Origin: Opitutales bacterium
GTDB taxonomy: Bacteria > Verrucomicrobiota > Verrucomicrobiia > Opitutales > Oceanipulchritudinaceae
Direction: 5' to 3'
Assembly (NCBI GenBank): GCA_007134215.1
Contig: SLLG01000086.1
Coordinates: 1-34,250, forward strand
Length of the DNA stretch: 34,250 bases
A program made the position numbers and the translations under genes. Of the stretch, positions 32,892 to 34,250 are shown one piece after another (the stretch's first letter is position 1; each line of letters begins with the position of its first letter). The notes beneath the pieces are model-generated. The model had not been told where the DNA came from, ran no database searches, and worked only from the letters and a program-made list of their open reading frames with translations.

Positions 32892-33632
32892 TCAGGATTG
32901 TGGCGCGGTGCCGAGTGCAACGACAGCAGCGCGGGCCCGCTCCAGAAAGGCGTCCTTCGGCTCGTCCGGGCGCATCCGGATCGCCGCGCCGACAAAGAGA
33001 TTCGCGATAAAGGGCACCGGCAGCAGTTCCCCCTTCGGAAGGATGCGGCTCAGGTTGTCGAGAAACACAGGAACAAGTGGCACCTCCGGCCGGTCCCGCA
33101 CAAGGTGATGCAACCCGCTCCTGAAAGCACCCACCGTCCCGTCCGGTGAGCGCGTGCCCTCCGGAAACAGAATGAGACTCTCGCCGCGCCCGAGCGCCTC
33201 CCGCAACGGTGCGAGCGGATTGTTCCGTGCGGAGATTTTCCGGCGCTCAATCAACACCGCGCGGAGCAACCGTCGGGACACAAAGCGCCGCACCGCCCCT
33301 TCCTCCCAATAATCACGCGCGGCGACGGGACGCGTGACCGCACGCCAATCAGCGGGCAAAGCCGCCCAGATCAGCGGGGCGTCGAGGTGGCTCCCGTGGT
33401 TCGCGAAAAACACCACAGGCCGCTCGCGCGGAAGCAACCCCTCCGGCACCGGCCGGACGCCCGTCGCCAAACGCACCAGCCCCGCCAGTGCCGTCGGCAA
33501 AAAAGGGGCCGCCAACACCGGCGGCGGTTCGTCACAGTCAACCGCTCCGCCGTCCACCGTCATAACCTCGAGAAAACCGTCTCCGCCCGTCCTCCGCAAG
33601 CGGAACCTTTCCACCGGCATCGGCGTCTCCAC
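32892..33632 (-). CDS. 1-acyl-glycerol-3-phosphate acyltransferase (PlsC-like)
   Basis: A 246-residue PlsC-superfamily acyltransferase, expected to acylate lysophosphatidate or a related glycerol derivative to give the substrate of the next enzyme. Catalytic motif I, HX4D, is at 79-84 (FFANHGSHLDAP), and motif III is at 156-161 (LILFPEGTRSPDG). VPLVPVFLDN near residue 200 is motif IV. There is no long N-terminal membrane segment; the first 40 residues are polar. It is first in a three-gene operon (12-base gap to the cytidylyltransferase gene). A start four codons in (33620) is also possible. Confidence 0.92.
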   Translation of the reverse strand: METPMPVERFRLRRTGGDGFLEVMTVDGGAVDCDEPPPVLAAPFLPTALAGLVRLATGVRPVPEGLLPRERPVVFFANHGSHLDAPLIWAALPADWRAVTRPVAARDYWEEGAVRRFVSRRLLRAVLIERRKISARNNPLAPLREALGRGESLILFPEGTRSPDGTVGAFRSGLHHLVRDRPEVPLVPVFLDNLSRILPKGELLPVPFIANLFVGAAIRMRPDEPKDAFLERARAAVVALGTAPQS

Positions 33633-34130
33633 CGTTCCGCGCCATACACAACCAATTCAAAGTGCAGAGGATCCGATAATACAGACTCACACAAAAACGG
33701 ACCAAACTCCAGTCGGCTACGCGCAAAGTCCGCCCGGAGCAAACCAGCAACCGTTATAGATCTCTGAGATAAACAAAATTACATCCTATCATTCATCGAA
33801 GCCTCATAAATCGACCCTCCGGTTCACATCTATTTACCCGCTGTTTACCACTCCTAAGTCACGAGTACACGCACAGCCACTGCGGCAACCGGTTGCTCCT
33901 CCCCCGCCGTTCCGAAACCGAATCCCTCCGGTCGGCTCGTCCCCTCCACACTTCCCGTTGCTGCCAATGCTCTCACGCACCTTGTCCGCCCCAACCCAAA
34001 CAGGCCGGATACAACCGGAAGATGCAGGACCAACGGCAAACAGCCGCCGCCCGCCTCCGAACAGTGCAAGCGCGACCGACCGTTTCCATCGAGCGCAATC
34101 GATTCTACGAAACCTACATGGTCATCCGGT
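33633..34130. other. Intergenic region, no gene seen
   Basis: About 500 bases lie upstream of the phospholipid operon. The first part holds its likely promoter. 33760-33855 is AT-rich with stops in all frames. 33856-34069 can be read as an open minus-strand frame of 71 residues, but its composition and lack of any motif or ribosome-binding site argue against a gene. No RNA gene or repeat was recognised. Confidence 0.45.
33676..33705 (-). promoter_or_regulatory. Candidate promoter of the phospholipid operon
   Basis: On the minus strand TTGGTC (33700-33705), an 18-base spacer and TATTAT (33676-33681, 5 of 6 matches to the -10 consensus) lie 44 bases before the acyltransferase ATG. The -10 is good, the -35 poor. 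Confidence 0.35.
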
Positions 34131-34250
34131 TCAATGATTCGCCGACAAGAGGTCCGGCACAGGAAATTCCGGGGCCGGTGCCTCTACGCTCCCCGCCCCG
34201 CTCCCGCTCCCCGCCACGGCGAGGTCCGTGTGCTTTAGCACTTCCACCGG
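34131..34250 (-). CDS. Possible C-terminus of a gene entering from the right edge
   Basis: Read on the minus strand, the frame is open from the window edge to a TGA at 34131-34133: 39 residues beginning PVEVLKHTDLAVAGSGSGAG and ending PVPDLLSANH. The short helical-looking start followed by a Gly/Ser linker and Pro-rich tail is plausible for a protein C-terminus, but 40 open codons are weak evidence in GC-rich DNA. No family is recognised. Confidence 0.35.
   Translation of the reverse strand, partial: PVEVLKHTDLAVAGSGSGAGSVEAPAPEFPVPDLLSANH

Noticed and set aside
33854-34069. 71-codon minus-strand open frame
   Set aside because: No motif, no ribosome-binding site, shadow-like composition.

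Overview
The window is a GC-rich bacterial chromosome segment. It most resembles Verrucomicrobiota, probably the class Opitutia. The grounds are the TonB-dependent receptor with a GY..STSMSGTR-type plug start, several large secreted proteins ending in a 'LEAYAMG ... S.EL..W' type C-terminal region, Trp-rich secreted modules, and few clear Shine-Dalgarno sequences. This placement is inferred from protein character, not from a marker gene. No rRNA, tRNA, CRISPR array or intact insertion sequence was seen.

Layout. 1-276: C-terminus of a REP-associated tyrosine transposase (RAYT), cut by the left edge. 759-4217 (+): DAHP synthase, an SMP-30/gluconolactonase-like protein and a secreted ENPP-type phosphodiesterase. 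4275-6503 (-): soluble TPR-histidine kinase. 6598-8145 (-): FeS-type photolyase/cryptochrome. 8435-10103 (+): Nudix hydrolase and a THUMP-domain RNA methyltransferase. 10129-12170 (-): ankyrin-repeat protein whose TonB-C tail lies in another frame (apparent frameshift). 12589-13341 (-): AsmA-like membrane protein. 13606-24089 (+): a tight four-gene unit of secreted protein A, TonB-dependent receptor, secreted protein B and a subtilisin-like protease. 24221-26043 (-): amidoligase and class-I glutamine amidotransferase/peptidase C26 with a 4-nt overlap. 26221-26934 (+): Trp-rich module fused to TonB-C. 27175-31269 (+): giant multidomain subtilase. 31302-33632 (-): phospholipid operon (PlsC-like acyltransferase, CdsA-like cytidylyltransferase, YnbA-like CDP-alcohol phosphatidyltransferase). 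The right edge may carry the C-terminus of a further minus-strand gene.

The most interesting part is the 10.5-kb unit at 13606-24089. Proteins A and B flank the receptor and share an unrecognised domain of about 250 residues. B also carries a Trp-rich C-terminal module that recurs in the TonB-C protein at 26221, whose TonB-C domain in turn matches the frameshifted tail of the ankyrin gene. Together these suggest an envelope system (receptor, surface proteins, protease, alternative TonB-like partners) specific to this lineage. Its substrate cannot be read from the sequence.

Two nearly identical inverted-repeat elements (8194-8256 and 26977-27042) have the structure of bipartite REP elements: a GTGG foot plus a hairpin, in two opposed copies. 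They fit the RAYT fragment at the left edge.
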